Notes: a model not told the origin generated them from the letters alone. A stretch of DNA of 64,000 nt from UBA668 sp041394605 (GCA_041394605.1 JAWKHX010000019.1:1-64000); one strand, 5' to 3'. Positions 1 through 8,626 are shown, counted from the first letter of the stretch. Numbers and translations are program-made.

Positions 1-19
1 TCTCCGCTGCGGCGCTCAC
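1..19 (-). CDS. Possible start of an ABC permease gene (cut by window edge)
   Basis: A GTG on the minus strand overlaps the TGA stop of the neighbouring ATPase gene in a GTGA arrangement, the same coupling used by several other gene pairs here. An ABC ATPase of this type is usually followed by its membrane partner, so this may be the first codons of a permease. Only about six codons are visible, so the call rests on context. Confidence 0.25.
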
Positions 20-933
20 TCCGGCCCTCCCGCGCTCCGCAGGAACACCTCGTCGAGCGAGGTGAGCCTGGTGGTCAGCCGGAACAGGGGAAGGCCGAGA
101 TCGGCGACCACGTCGCGCACGAGATCGAGTTGCTGGTCGCCCTCGATAGTGGCCTCGACGGCCCCGTTGACCACCGTGGCGTCCACGCCCGCACTCGCCA
201 ACCCGGCGATCAGGTCGTGGTGGCGCAGGCCCACGTCGACCGTCACCACACCGGTGCGGTCGAGCAGCGACGCCGTCTCGCCCGCCACGACAAGCCTGCC
301 GGCGTCGATCATCACCACGTGGTCGCACACCTGCTGCACGTCGTCGAGCAGGTGGGTGGCCATCATCACAGAGATGCCGAACGTGCCGAGCCGGGCCACC
401 AGCGCCAACATCTCCTCCCGGCCCAGGGGGTCGAGCCCGGCCGTCGGCTCGTCGAGCAGCACCAGTTCGGGGTCACCCACCAGCGCCTGCGCGAGCTTCG
501 TGCGCTGCCGCATACCGGTGGAGAACCCGCCGATGGGCCGGAAGCGGGCCTCGTCGAGCCCGACCAGATCGAGGATGTCGGATGCCCGCTGACGTGCTGC
601 CCGGCGGGGCAGGCCGCTCAGCTCACCGAAGGTCGACACCACATCGGCGGCGGTCTGATCGAGGGGCAGGCAGTCGTGCTCGGGCATGTACCCGAGACGC
701 GACCGCACCTCGATCGGGTCGGCGGCCACGTCCACACCGCACACCTGGATGTGGCCCTCCGTCGGTTGGGTGAGCCCGAGCAGCAGACGGAACATCGTCG
801 ACTTTCCGGCGCCGTTCGCGCCGACCAGGCCGATGCGACCGCGGGGCACGTCGAGGGTCAGCCCGTCGAGCGCGGTGACGCCTGGATACCGTTTGGTGAG
901 CGCCGTCACCCGGAGCAGGACGTCCGCATCCAC
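16..933 (-). CDS. ABC transporter ATP-binding protein
   Basis: A 305-residue nucleotide-binding subunit that would hydrolyse ATP at the inner face of the membrane to drive an exporter or ABC-2 type permease. It has a Walker A loop (GANGAGKST, about residues 39-47), a signature region (GFSTGMRQR), a Walker B (LVLLDEPTAGLDP) and an H-loop (MATHLLDDV). The STGM signature and the C-terminal extension are typical of the ABC-2 drug/lipid export group. The start is GTG at 933. It is divergent from tuf, and its membrane partner probably begins at the left window edge. The substrate cannot be told from sequence. Confidence 0.9.
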   Translation of the reverse strand: MDADVLLRVTALTKRYPGVTALDGLTLDVPRGRIGLVGANGAGKSTMFRLLLGLTQPTEGHIQVCGVDVAADPIEVRSRLGYMPEHDCLPLDQTAADVVSTFGELSGLPRRAARQRASDILDLVGLDEARFRPIGGFSTGMRQRTKLAQALVGDPELVLLDEPTAGLDPLGREEMLALVARLGTFGISVMMATHLLDDVQQVCDHVVMIDAGRLVVAGETASLLDRTGVVTVDVGLRHHDLIAGLASAGVDATVVNGAVEATIEGDQQLDLVRDVVADLGLPLFRLTTRLTSLDEVFLRSAGGPE

Positions 934-1105
934 GCCGTGGAGTCTGTCAGAGACGGTGGCGCCCCTGGCCTCGCCCTGGCCGGCCGCTACCGGCGGGTCG
1001 CGCTTGCCGGTTTCGGCCCGAGAGCTGGTGGAGTTGGGCCGGGGGCGCCGCTACACTCGCTGCGTTCTTTGACAACCCACTTGATCCCCGAAAGCGGAGA
1101 CCATC

Positions 1106-2281
1106 ATGAGCAAGGCGAAGTTCGAGCGCACTTCCAAGCCGCGCCGTCAACATCAGCACCATGGGCCACATCGACCATGGCAAGACCTACACTTACCGCG
1201 CGATCTCGAAGACGTTGGCGGATCGTGGGTTGGCTCAGTACACGCCGTTCGATCAGATCGACAAGGCGCCGGAGGAAGCATTGGGATCACGATCTCGATT
1301 GCGCATATCGAGTATGAGACGGCGAATCGTCATTATGCGCATGTGGACATGCCGGGTCAGTGCGACTACATCAAGAACATGATCACGGGTGCTGCGCAGG
1401 TGGATGGGGCGATTCTGGTGGTTGCGGCGACGGATGGTCGATGCCGCGAACGCGTGAGCATGTGTTGTTGGCTCGTCGGGTGGATTGTGCCGTACATCGT
1501 GGTGGCGTTGAACAAGGCGGACATGGTGGAGGGGACGGAGCTGTTGGAGCTCGTCGAGCTCGAGGTTCGTGAGCTTCTGAACGAGTACAGGTTCCTGGTG
1601 ATGATTGCCCGGTGGTTCGTGTCAGCGCGTTGAAGGCCCTGGAGGGTGACAGTGCGTGGCAGGACAAGGTGATGGAGTTGATGGCGGCGTGTGATGAGGC
1701 GTTCGAACCCGCAGCGTGATCTGGACAAGCCGTTCTTGATGCCGATCGAGGATGTGTTCACGATCACGGGTCGTGGCACGGTGGTCACCGGGAAGGTGGA
1801 GCAGGGCAAGGTTCACACGGGTGATGAGATCGAGATCGTTGGTTTGCGTCCGACGCAGAAGACGGTGTGCACGGGTGTGGAGATGTTCCGCAAGTTGCTC
1901 GATGAGGTCAGGCTGGTGACAACGTGATTGCGTTGTTGCGTGGGACGAAGAAGGAGGGAGGTGGAGCGTGGTCAGGTGTTGTGCAAGCCGGGCAGCATCA
2001 CGCCGCACACGAACTTCGAGGGTCAGGTGTATGTGCTGACCGCGTCGGAGGGTGGTCGTCACAAGCCGTTCTTCAACAACTATCGGCCGCAGTTCTTCTT
2101 CCGGACCACGGATGTGACGGACGATCCCAGTTGCCGGAGGGCACCGGATGGTGATGCCTGGTGACAACATCGATCACGGTCGAGCTGGGTAAGCCGATCG
2201 CCATGGACGAGGGCCTCCGTTTCGCCATCCGTGAGGGTGGCCGTACGATGGGCGCCGGCAAATGCCAAGATCACGAAGTGA
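1106..2281 (+). pseudogene. tuf: Elongation factor Tu, broken by many indels
   Basis: EF-Tu delivers aminoacyl-tRNA to the ribosome as a GTPase. The whole protein can be followed from MSKAKFERT to a final KITK before TGA at 2281, close to the usual 395-400 residues, but only by changing frame about ten times. Recognisable pieces are GHIDHGKT (P-loop), NRHYAHVDMPG, ITGAAQVDGAILVVAATDG, VALNKADMV, FTITGRGTVVTGKVE and GGRHKPFFNNYRPQF. The switch-II motif reads PGQCDY where PGHADY is expected, so the catalytic His is also lost. Codon choice (many TTG leucines) differs from the CTG-rich ribosomal genes downstream. It could be a real relic or a badly resolved consensus; another intact tuf would be needed for life. 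Confidence 0.85.
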
Positions 2282-2294
2282 GCTGACGAACCAC

Positions 2295-2608
2295 ATGGCT
2301 ACAGGGCATCGCATCCGCCTCAAAGAGCGTTCGACCACGGATCATCGACCAGTCGGCACCGCAGATCGTCGAGACGATGCTGCCCGTACCAACGCCACCG
2401 GTGCGCGGCCCCATCCGCTGCCCACCGACAAGCACCGGTTCACGGTCATCCGTGGCCCGCATCGACAAGACTCCGCGAGCACTTCGAGATGCGCGTCCTG
2501 GCGCCTGATCGGCCTCGTCGACTGGCACCGCGAAGACCATCGACGGCTCGCAGCGCATCGAGCTGCCGGCCGGCGTGGACATCCGAGATCAAGATCCAGA
2601 GCGCCTGA
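2295..2608 (+). pseudogene. rpsJ: 30S ribosomal protein S10, frameshifted
   Basis: S10 is a small-subunit head protein and the usual first gene of the S10 operon. The start ATG lies 13 bases after the tuf stop. Pieces in different frames match S10 in order: HRIRLK at the start, PQIVETM, a central stretch around LPTDKHRFTVIR, REHFEMRV, and a C-terminal EIKIQSA before TGA at 2608. The span of 314 bases is not a multiple of three, and at least three frame changes are needed. Because S10 is essential, error in the sequence is the simplest explanation. It is followed by a strong hairpin instead of by rplC. Confidence 0.8.
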
Positions 2609-2652
2609 CGCTCCGCAGTAGGAGGGTCTCGGCCCGACACCGGGGGAATCAC

Positions 2653-2698
2653 CAACGGCCCTGCCGGCCACGAGCGATCGTGAGCGGCAGGGCCGTTG
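2653..2698 (+). terminator. Strong hairpin, likely terminator after rpsJ
   Basis: A perfect 14-bp inverted repeat (CAACGGCCCTGCCG at 2653-2666 with its complement at 2685-2698) encloses a second small stem (CACGA/TCGTG, 2669-2682). It lies 44 bases past the rpsJ stop. No T-run follows, so it would be a non-canonical intrinsic terminator or an mRNA 3' end stabiliser. Confidence 0.6.
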
Positions 2699-2735
2699 CG
2701 CGTGCCGCCGCCCGCCGGCGAGGCAGGATGACGGG

Positions 2736-3359
2736 ATGAGGTTCGACGCTGCGGAGCTGGTGGGGTACCTGGCCTCGATCCTGGTGGTCGTGTCGCTGGC
2801 GATGACATCGGTCGTCCGGTTGCGGATGGTGTCGCTGGTGGGTTCGGTGGTGTTCGTCGTCTATGGCCTGCTCATCGGTGCGCCCCGATCGTGGGCACCA
2901 ACGTCGCCATCGCCGCGCTCAATTTGTGGTTCACTGCGTGCCGAGCTCGGCGGCCGCCGCAACCTCGGCGCCACCGTGGTCGCCGCCGACTCCCCGTTCC
3001 TCTGCGACTTCCTGCGATATCACCTGGACGACATCCACCGCTTCCAGCCGTCGTTCGAGGTTCCCACCGACGCCGCCGACGTGCTGGCCATGGTGCTGAT
3101 GCGCGACGGCTTCCCCGCGGGTGCCTTCATCGGGCGTCGCGACGGCGACCAGCTGTGGGTGGAGCTCGACTATGTCACCAAGCCGTACCGCGACTCGCAG
3201 ATCTCCCAGTGGTTGTTCGGCAAGGGTGCGGCCGTCTTCCGCCGGAACGGCGTCAGTCGCCTGATCAGCCGGCCGGGCACGGAGCGCCACGCCCCGTACC
3301 TGGAGCGGGCGGGCTTCATCCGCTGCGGCGACCGGTACGAGCTGGACCTCGCCCGCTGA
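2736..3359 (+). CDS. YgjV-like membrane domain joined to a GNAT-like domain
   Basis: The N-terminal 70 or so residues hold two or three hydrophobic helices (LVGYLASILVVVSLAM and MVSLVGSVVFVVYGLLIG) resembling YgjV-type inner-membrane proteins. A soluble C-terminal part (about residues 80-205) looks like an acetyltransferase fold, with a late LERAGF segment of the kind seen in GNAT proteins. Between about 2885 and 2940 the frame slips: another frame reads GTNVAIAALNLWFTA, which continues the membrane domain, and the original frame resumes at RAELGGRR. Two compensating single-base errors would restore a continuous protein. The substrate is unknown. Confidence 0.65.
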   Translation: MRFDAAELVGYLASILVVVSLAMTSVVRLRMVSLVGSVVFVVYGLLIGAPRSWAPTSPSPRSICGSLRAELGGRRNLGATVVAADSPFLCDFLRYHLDDIHRFQPSFEVPTDAADVLAMVLMRDGFPAGAFIGRRDGDQLWVELDYVTKPYRDSQISQWLFGKGAAVFRRNGVSRLISRPGTERHAPYLERAGFIRCGDRYELDLAR

Positions 3360-3395
3360 CGAACGGCCCGCCCGCCCGTCCTAGGGTGCGGGGCC

Positions 3396-4607
3396 ATGCA
3401 GGACCTGGACGTGCACCGAGATGTTCACCTGGGCGGCAAGCGCCCCTTCGGCTACAACTACTGGCCGATGCCGGAGGACGACCCCGGCGTGGAGATCCCG
3501 CGGGAGAGCATCCGCCTGGTCAGCCCCGACGGCGCGCTGGTGCGCGGTGTGCTGTGGACGCCACCGGGCGGCAAACCCTGGAAGACCGCCGTCATCCTCA
3601 GCCACCCCCGTGGCGACTTCAGCGTGCACTACGCCTGCCCGCTGCTGGCCGCCGCCGGCTATGCCGTGCTCGGCTTTGGCACCCGCTACCAGAACAACGA
3701 CACCGACTGCCTCCACGAGAACTGCATCGTGGACGTCAAGACCGTCTACGACGAGATGAAGCGCCGCGGCGCGGAGGCCGTGGTGCTGCTGGGCAACTCC
3801 GGTGGCGGCAGCCTGATGGCCATGGCCCAGGCGGAACTGGGCATCGGCGACGGCTGGATCGGCATGGCTGCCCACCCCGGGGAGGGGGTGTTCATGCTGC
3901 AGGTCATCGACCCCAGCGTGGCCGACGAGAGCGACCCGTTCAGCACGGTCCCCGAACTGGACATGTACAACCCCGACAACGGGTGGCGACCGTGGCCCGA
4001 GCCCTGTGTCTATGACCGGGACTGGCTGGCTCGCTACCGCGCCGCGCAGGTCGAGCGCGTGGCCCGCATCGACGCCATCGCCAAGGCCAGCATCGCCGAG
4101 GCCGCCGACGCCGGCGCCCGGTTGCGCGGGGTGGACAAGGACGCCGACCCGGCCACCTGGCGGGAGTTCCGCCGCCGGGCGGTGTTCACCAAGTACCACA
4201 CGATCTACCGCACGCTGGCCGACCCGGCGTACCTGGACCTGTCGATCGACCCCGACGAGCGGCCGATGGGCAGCCTGTTCGCCTTCCCCGACCCGTTCGA
4301 CGCCAACTACGGGCGGGGCGGCCTGGCCCGTACCATGACGGCCCGCGGCTGGCTGAGCACGTGGTCCGGCCTGTCCAGCCACGCCAAGTTGGCCGACACG
4401 ATGCCCAGGGTGACGGTGCCGACGATCCTGGTGCATCCCACCGCGGACACGGAGATCAGGGTGTGGCAGGCCAAAGAGATCGTGGCCGCCTCCGGGGCGG
4501 AGGACTGCACGTACGTGGAGATGAAAGGGGCCCCGCATTACCTCGAGGGCCACCGGATAGAGGCGTTGGACACGGTTGCCCAGTGGCTTGGGAAACGGTT
4601 CCCGTAG
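3396..4607 (+). CDS. Alpha/beta hydrolase family protein
   Basis: A 403-residue protein with the features of a serine hydrolase: a nucleophile elbow (GNSGGG, about residue 131), a late Asp (TADTEIR) and a final His (GAPHYLEGHR). The early sequence VRGVLWTPPGGKPWKTAVILSHP is the first strand-turn of an alpha/beta hydrolase. There is no signal peptide, so it should act in the cytoplasm. A large helical lid lies between about residues 190 and 300. It stands alone between the YgjV/GNAT gene and the exported-protein cassette. Esterase, dienelactone hydrolase or peptidase activity is possible; the substrate cannot be named. Confidence 0.75.
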   Translation: MQDLDVHRDVHLGGKRPFGYNYWPMPEDDPGVEIPRESIRLVSPDGALVRGVLWTPPGGKPWKTAVILSHPRGDFSVHYACPLLAAAGYAVLGFGTRYQNNDTDCLHENCIVDVKTVYDEMKRRGAEAVVLLGNSGGGSLMAMAQAELGIGDGWIGMAAHPGEGVFMLQVIDPSVADESDPFSTVPELDMYNPDNGWRPWPEPCVYDRDWLARYRAAQVERVARIDAIAKASIAEAADAGARLRGVDKDADPATWREFRRRAVFTKYHTIYRTLADPAYLDLSIDPDERPMGSLFAFPDPFDANYGRGGLARTMTARGWLSTWSGLSSHAKLADTMPRVTVPTILVHPTADTEIRVWQAKEIVAASGAEDCTYVEMKGAPHYLEGHRIEALDTVAQWLGKRFP

Positions 4608-4617
4608 AGTCCCTCGC

Positions 4618-4647
4618 TTGCCACGGAGCGTGCTGAAACGGTGTAAA
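4618..4647 (+). promoter_or_regulatory. Candidate promoter of the exported-protein cassette
   Basis: TTGCCA at 4618-4623 and TGTAAA at 4642-4647 are 18 bases apart, about 110 bases before the first cassette gene. The match to a housekeeping sigma factor site is moderate. A clear GGGAGGAAG ribosome site precedes the ATG at 4760. Confidence 0.3.
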
Positions 4648-4759
4648 CGCCTCACCTCCAGTTGTTCTCCTCACCTGCCGAACTCACCAGTGGGTCAGCA
4701 GGCAACACCACCGGAAGGACCGGAACGGAGCCTGATCCAGTCCAACGGGAGGAAGAACC

Positions 4760-5167
4760 ATGAAGATCTCGAGGAGCAAGCGGCGCCGGATGATGGCGGC
4801 GGGTTTCACCGCTCTGGTGGTCACGGCCGGCACGGCCTTCGCGGCGAACAACACGGTGTCCGACAGGAACGCCGGCGCCGGCACCAGTGTGGTGTCCGGG
4901 TACACCGTCAACAGCGTCGGCTACGAGGCCGCCGCCCTGCCGATCTACGTCGGCCGGGTCACCTTCGACATCCAGCGCGATGTCAACCCTCTGGTGGTCG
5001 ATTCGTCGAACGCCGAGGTGTTCATCAGCCTGGACGACGGTGAGACGTTCTACGACTGCTCGGTGACCGCTGGCTCGGCCAGCTGCATCGTCACCGATCC
5101 GGTGCTCTTCAGCAACGTCGAGACTCTCGACGTGGTTGCCTACGACCTGCAGAACTCGCCTGGCTGA
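4760..5167 (+). CDS. Small exported protein, TasA/camelysin-like candidate
   Basis: A 135-residue protein with a basic N-terminus (SRSKRRR), a hydrophobic stretch (MMAAGFTALVVTAGTAFA) and a likely cleavage after AFA. The mature part begins ANNTVSDRN and is predicted beta-rich, with two cysteines (YDCSV and SCIV) that could form a disulfide. It comes first in a cassette with a SipW/ER-type signal peptidase 66 bases downstream, the arrangement known for TasA-type fibre proteins and their dedicated peptidase. I infer that it is the main secreted subunit. Family membership is not certain because no strong TasA motif is visible. Confidence 0.6.
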   Translation: MKISRSKRRRMMAAGFTALVVTAGTAFAANNTVSDRNAGAGTSVVSGYTVNSVGYEAAALPIYVGRVTFDIQRDVNPLVVDSSNAEVFISLDDGETFYDCSVTAGSASCIVTDPVLFSNVETLDVVAYDLQNSPG

Positions 5168-5233
5168 CCGTCCTGACGAGGCGGGTGGGTCTGCAGCCCA
5201 CCCGCCTCGACAGGGACCGGAAGGACGGATCCG

Positions 5234-5734
5234 ATGTTCAAGTCGACGGTGTACCGAGTGGTGCAGATCGTGGTGGCCCTCGCTGCGTTGCTGTTCCTGG
5301 TGCCGACCAGCGTGGGCGGCGCCGCCAGCTACGTGCAGGTGACGGGCAACTCGATGTACCCCACACTCCGGCAGGGCGACGTGGTGCTGCTGACCCGTGA
5401 CGATCGTTACGCGGTGGGCGACATCATCGCCTACAAGTCCCAACTCCTCGGCGGTGAGGTGGTCATCCACCGGATCATCGCCATCCATCCTGGGGGCCGC
5501 TACGCCACCCAGGGCGACAACAACAACTTCATCGATCAGTACGAGCCCGTCGTGACGGACATCCTCGGCAAGCAGTCGGTGCGTCTGCCCGGAGCGGCAA
5601 ACGTGACCCAGCGGCTCACCGGGGTGACCGGGATGGTCGTGCTGATTCTCGGCGTGGGGGCGATCATGATGATCCGTCCCCGCTCACCCCACGCACGGCA
5701 CCGGCGCCGTGCAATGAGAGGACGGATCTCATGA
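5234..5734 (+). CDS. Signal peptidase I, SipW/ER type (Ser-His)
   Basis: A 166-residue S26-family membrane peptidase. It has an N-terminal TM (VVQIVVALAALLFLVP), the catalytic serine in GNSMYPTL (about residue 39), a VVIHRIIAI segment with His where bacterial LepB enzymes have Lys, and the TQGDNN box. The Ser-His form is known from SipW and from archaeal and ER signal peptidases. A second TM (GMVVLILGVGAIMMI) ends the protein. It is shorter than normal LepB and lies between two small exported proteins, so it is probably dedicated to processing them. It overlaps the next gene by 4 bases (ATGA). Confidence 0.85.
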   Translation: MFKSTVYRVVQIVVALAALLFLVPTSVGGAASYVQVTGNSMYPTLRQGDVVLLTRDDRYAVGDIIAYKSQLLGGEVVIHRIIAIHPGGRYATQGDNNNFIDQYEPVVTDILGKQSVRLPGAANVTQRLTGVTGMVVLILGVGAIMMIRPRSPHARHRRRAMRGRIS

Positions 5735-6912
5735 ACAGGCAGCGGAGCGATGCGGCCAAAGCGCCGCACGCGGCAGGATCACTCGGATGGTGGCTCACGG
5801 TCACCATCGTCACGGCGTTGGTGGCCGGGTACGCCTGGTCGCACCCCACCACCGAAACCACTGACGTGCCGGCGACGTACACGTCGACCTACCACTTCTC
5901 CTATGACGGCGACATCCCGGCGGGCTCGGGTGTCTACAACGGCGACACGATGCGCTTCGGTGACCCCGTGTACCTGAAGGTGCTGGACCGCATCGACGTG
6001 GCCGTCGACTTCTCGTTCCTGGCAGCCTCGCTGGACATCACGTCGGACAACTCTCAGCTCACCACGCAGGTGCTGCTGTCGTCCGACGCCGGCTGGTCGC
6101 GGCTGCTCGTCGACGAGCACCTCCCCTTCGAGGGCACCGCCGCCACGGCTCGCATCGGTGTCGATTTCGCTCAGGCCCAGCGGGTTGCCGCCGAGTTGGC
6201 GGACACCACGGGAGTCACCGGCGCCGTGCAGGTGGCCGTGGTCGTGGGCGTCACCTCCGACCTGACCATCGCCGGTCGCATCTCCGGCGGACCGCTGCGC
6301 CACGACGTGTCGGCAGCGACGCTGGTGTTCGACCTCGGCCCGGACGCCGCCACCGTTCACGGGTTCTCCCCGCTGGCCCCCGACGAAGTCGTCCAGGCCA
6401 TCGAGAACGGCAGCCTCACCGGTGGAACCTCGCAAGCGGACACTGCAGCGGTGCAGTCCACAGCGACCACGGTCAATCAGATCGTCGACCATGACATGAC
6501 CGTGTCGATCGGCGGCTGGAACATGGACATCCACGGGCTGCGGACCGTCAGCCTCGTCGCCCTCGCCGTGTTCATGGGCGTGCTGATGTGGGGCGACATC
6601 TCCCTGTGGATCGCCCGCCGTCGTGGCGAGGCCGCCTACCTGGAGGCCCGCTTCGGTGCGGACATCCACACCGTCACCGACGTGCCGGCGGGGCTGGGTG
6701 CCGAGGCCGTGTGGCTGGGTTCGTTCGAGTCGCTCGCCGCCATGGCCGAGAACGCCGAGGCGGAGATCCTCCATCACCGCGGGTCCGAGCTCGACCGGTA
6801 CTTCGTGTTCGACGGGCCGCGTGTCTACGCCTACCTGGCAGAGCGCGCCGCCACCATCGACGACGCGCAGAACACGGCGACCACGGCACCGGCCGGGGGT
6901 GACCACGAATGA
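5731..6912 (+). CDS. DUF5305-like two-TM surface protein
   Basis: A 393-residue protein with an N-terminal TM anchor (WWLTVTIVTALVAGYAW, about residues 20-36), a beta-rich outer domain of about 230 residues, a second TM (VSLVALAVFMGVLMWG, about residues 270-285) and a cytoplasmic tail of about 105 residues. This layout fits the DUF5305 family, often found beside SipW-type peptidases and TasA-like proteins. It overlaps the peptidase gene by 4 bases and the next gene by 4 bases, so the three are translationally coupled. It may anchor or assemble the exported subunits; the biochemical role is unknown. Confidence 0.65.
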   Translation: MNRQRSDAAKAPHAAGSLGWWLTVTIVTALVAGYAWSHPTTETTDVPATYTSTYHFSYDGDIPAGSGVYNGDTMRFGDPVYLKVLDRIDVAVDFSFLAASLDITSDNSQLTTQVLLSSDAGWSRLLVDEHLPFEGTAATARIGVDFAQAQRVAAELADTTGVTGAVQVAVVVGVTSDLTIAGRISGGPLRHDVSAATLVFDLGPDAATVHGFSPLAPDEVVQAIENGSLTGGTSQADTAAVQSTATTVNQIVDHDMTVSIGGWNMDIHGLRTVSLVALAVFMGVLMWGDISLWIARRRGEAAYLEARFGADIHTVTDVPAGLGAEAVWLGSFESLAAMAENAEAEILHHRGSELDRYFVFDGPRVYAYLAERAATIDDAQNTATTAPAGGDHE

Positions 6913-7256
6913 GCATTCACCTCGCTCGCTCACGCCGCAGCAGGCGTGCCCGCCGCCGGGTCGTCCTGGCCGGATTGGCGGTCATGGGCGCAGCGCTGGT
7001 GGTGACGGCTCACGCCGCCAACATCTCGGTCCACGACAGCAATGTGGACATCGTCACCGACCTCCCAGGCCCGCCTCCCACCACCGCCCCGGCCGTCCCC
7101 GCCGTGGGCGACCCTGGTGGGAGCGGGCCGACTGCCACCGACCCGGTGACGACCGACCCGGCCACCACCACCTCGGCGCCGACCGACCCGGTGTCCACCA
7201 GCCCGGTGTCCACCGATCCGGCGACCACCGCGTCGCCGACCACTGTTCTCCCGTGA
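6909..7256 (+). CDS. Small exported Thr/Pro-rich protein
   Basis: A 115-residue protein with a very basic N-terminus (ARSRRSRRARRR), a hydrophobic core (VVLAGLAVMGAALVVTAHA) and a mature end starting ANISVHDSN. The rest is a low-complexity tail built from TDPxTT-like units, typical of a wall-spanning or glycosylated spacer. The mature N-terminus resembles that of the first cassette protein (ANNTVSDRN), which suggests both are cut by the signal peptidase between them. It is coupled to the DUF5305-like gene by a 4-base overlap. Confidence 0.6.
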   Translation: MSIHLARSRRSRRARRRVVLAGLAVMGAALVVTAHAANISVHDSNVDIVTDLPGPPPTTAPAVPAVGDPGGSGPTATDPVTTDPATTTSAPTDPVSTSPVSTDPATTASPTTVLP

Positions 7257-7384
7257 CCGGACCTCTCATCGATGTTGTTCCGTGCCGGCTGTCACCGACT
7301 GTGTTTGCAGAAGCCACTTTGGGTGGCGAGCTTTCCTGCCGATGAACGAATGTCGGCACCGAGGATGCGATGGGAGGTCCGGCC

Positions 7385-8524
7385 GTGAATTTGAAGTCTG
7401 CGGCCCGGGCGCTCGGAGTGCATTACCAGACTGCGTATCGCTACGTCCGTGCCGGTGACCTGGTGGCCGTCCGTGTCGGCAACGGCTACGAAATCTCCGA
7501 ATCGGCCGTCGAGATGCTTCGCTCCAGGTTGGACGCGCAGGGTCACCTGGTCCGCGCGGTGCACCCCCGCGCTGCACCCGTGGCGTCGTTGGAGGACGAA
7601 CTGAGGCTGGTGGTGGAGGCCACCACACTCAGCGCACGGCCCGCCTTCGAACTGATCACCCGGTGGCTCGCCGAGGAGTTCGGCGACACCTGCAACGTGC
7701 TCCTCGCCACGCAGGGCCGCTCACTGCAGTGCGCTGCCAGTTTCGACAAGGATGCCCAGCGGAGGGCGATCGTGGACGCCATGCTGTCGGCGTCGATGAT
7801 GAAGGTGGCCCCGACCTTCGGCGTCGACGCGCTGCACACGGGACGGACGGAGGTCGTCCACCACGTGCCCGTGGCGACCGCGCTGGACTTCGTGCCAGAG
7901 CAGTTCCGTGAGTTCGCCGACCGTCTGCTGGTGCAGTCCTACGTCGCCGCGCCGCTGATCACCGGGGATGGCCGGACCAGGGGCGTGCTGATGCTGGTGC
8001 GCTTCCTGGGGGGTGCTCCGTACACGCCCGATGTCGTGCCGGTGGTGGAGCACCTGGCGGCCTCGGCCAGCCGGGCGTACGACCGGGCGCGTCATTACAG
8101 CGCTGCATGGGTGGGGCGGGAGAACCTGCACAGCAGCCTCCAGCAGTTGGCCGCGATGGACCTCGACGCCCCCGTGGATGCGGTGGCCGACACCGTGATC
8201 GGGCTGCTCACGCCGGGTATTCCTGAGGCGGTGTACTCGCCCGACCACCGCCTGGTCGCCGCCAACACCGCGTTCATGGAGCGCAGTTGCGGCCCGGAGA
8301 TGGACGCGGCTGCCTGGCAGCGGTTGCTGGTTGGCCCGGTGGACTATGCCACCACGACGGACGGCTGCCGGACCGACTCGATCGCGCAGTGGGGAGTGGT
8401 CCGTCGCCCCGACGGCACGCCCTACGCCGTGGTGGTCGTGGGTGAGCCGCCCGACGAGGTGCCCGTCTTCCCGCAGCTCGCGATCGCGGTGCCCGGGGTT
8501 GCGCGCGCTGACCAGCACCGATAG
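7385..8524 (+). CDS. HTH (excisionase/MerR-like) regulator with GAF-like sensor
   Basis: About 379 residues. The N-terminal 50 residues form a helix-turn-helix of the excisionase/MerR-like type (SAARALGVHYQTAYRYVRAGDLVAVRVGNGYEI). The middle (about residues 70-240) is GAF-like, and the C-terminus (about 260-370) looks PAS-like (AVYSPDHRLVAANTAFM). I chose the GTG at 7385 because GGGAGG lies 6 bases upstream; an ATG at 7370 is in frame but has no such site. It follows the exported-protein cassette and precedes rplC, so it may control the cassette. The ligand is unknown. Confidence 0.65.
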   Translation: MNLKSAARALGVHYQTAYRYVRAGDLVAVRVGNGYEISESAVEMLRSRLDAQGHLVRAVHPRAAPVASLEDELRLVVEATTLSARPAFELITRWLAEEFGDTCNVLLATQGRSLQCAASFDKDAQRRAIVDAMLSASMMKVAPTFGVDALHTGRTEVVHHVPVATALDFVPEQFREFADRLLVQSYVAAPLITGDGRTRGVLMLVRFLGGAPYTPDVVPVVEHLAASASRAYDRARHYSAAWVGRENLHSSLQQLAAMDLDAPVDAVADTVIGLLTPGIPEAVYSPDHRLVAANTAFMERSCGPEMDAAAWQRLLVGPVDYATTTDGCRTDSIAQWGVVRRPDGTPYAVVVVGEPPDEVPVFPQLAIAVPGVARADQHR

Positions 8525-8527
8525 AGT
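8499..8527 (+). promoter_or_regulatory. Promoter candidate for the rplC operon
   Basis: TTGCGC (8499-8504) and TAGAGT (8522-8527) are separated by exactly 17 bases. The site overlaps the end of the regulator gene and would give a leader of about 180 bases before rplC. It explains how the main ribosomal operon is transcribed although rpsJ lies 6 kb away. Confidence 0.5.
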
Positions 8528-8626
8528 TTCCTCCTTGTGCGTACCGCCTGGTGCGCGTCAATCGAAGTCGGGCAGGTCCCCAACACGGCTCCGGCCGGGG
8601 AAACCGCACGGCGACAACCGATCTGG

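Noticed and set aside
1069..1074. TTGACA upstream of tuf as a -35 box
   Set aside because: No -10-like hexamer lies 16-18 bases downstream, and the site would be too near the start codon.
1106..2608. Calling the tuf and rpsJ fragments separate small genes
   Set aside because: The fragments match one EF-Tu and one S10 in order, so they are pieces of two genes.
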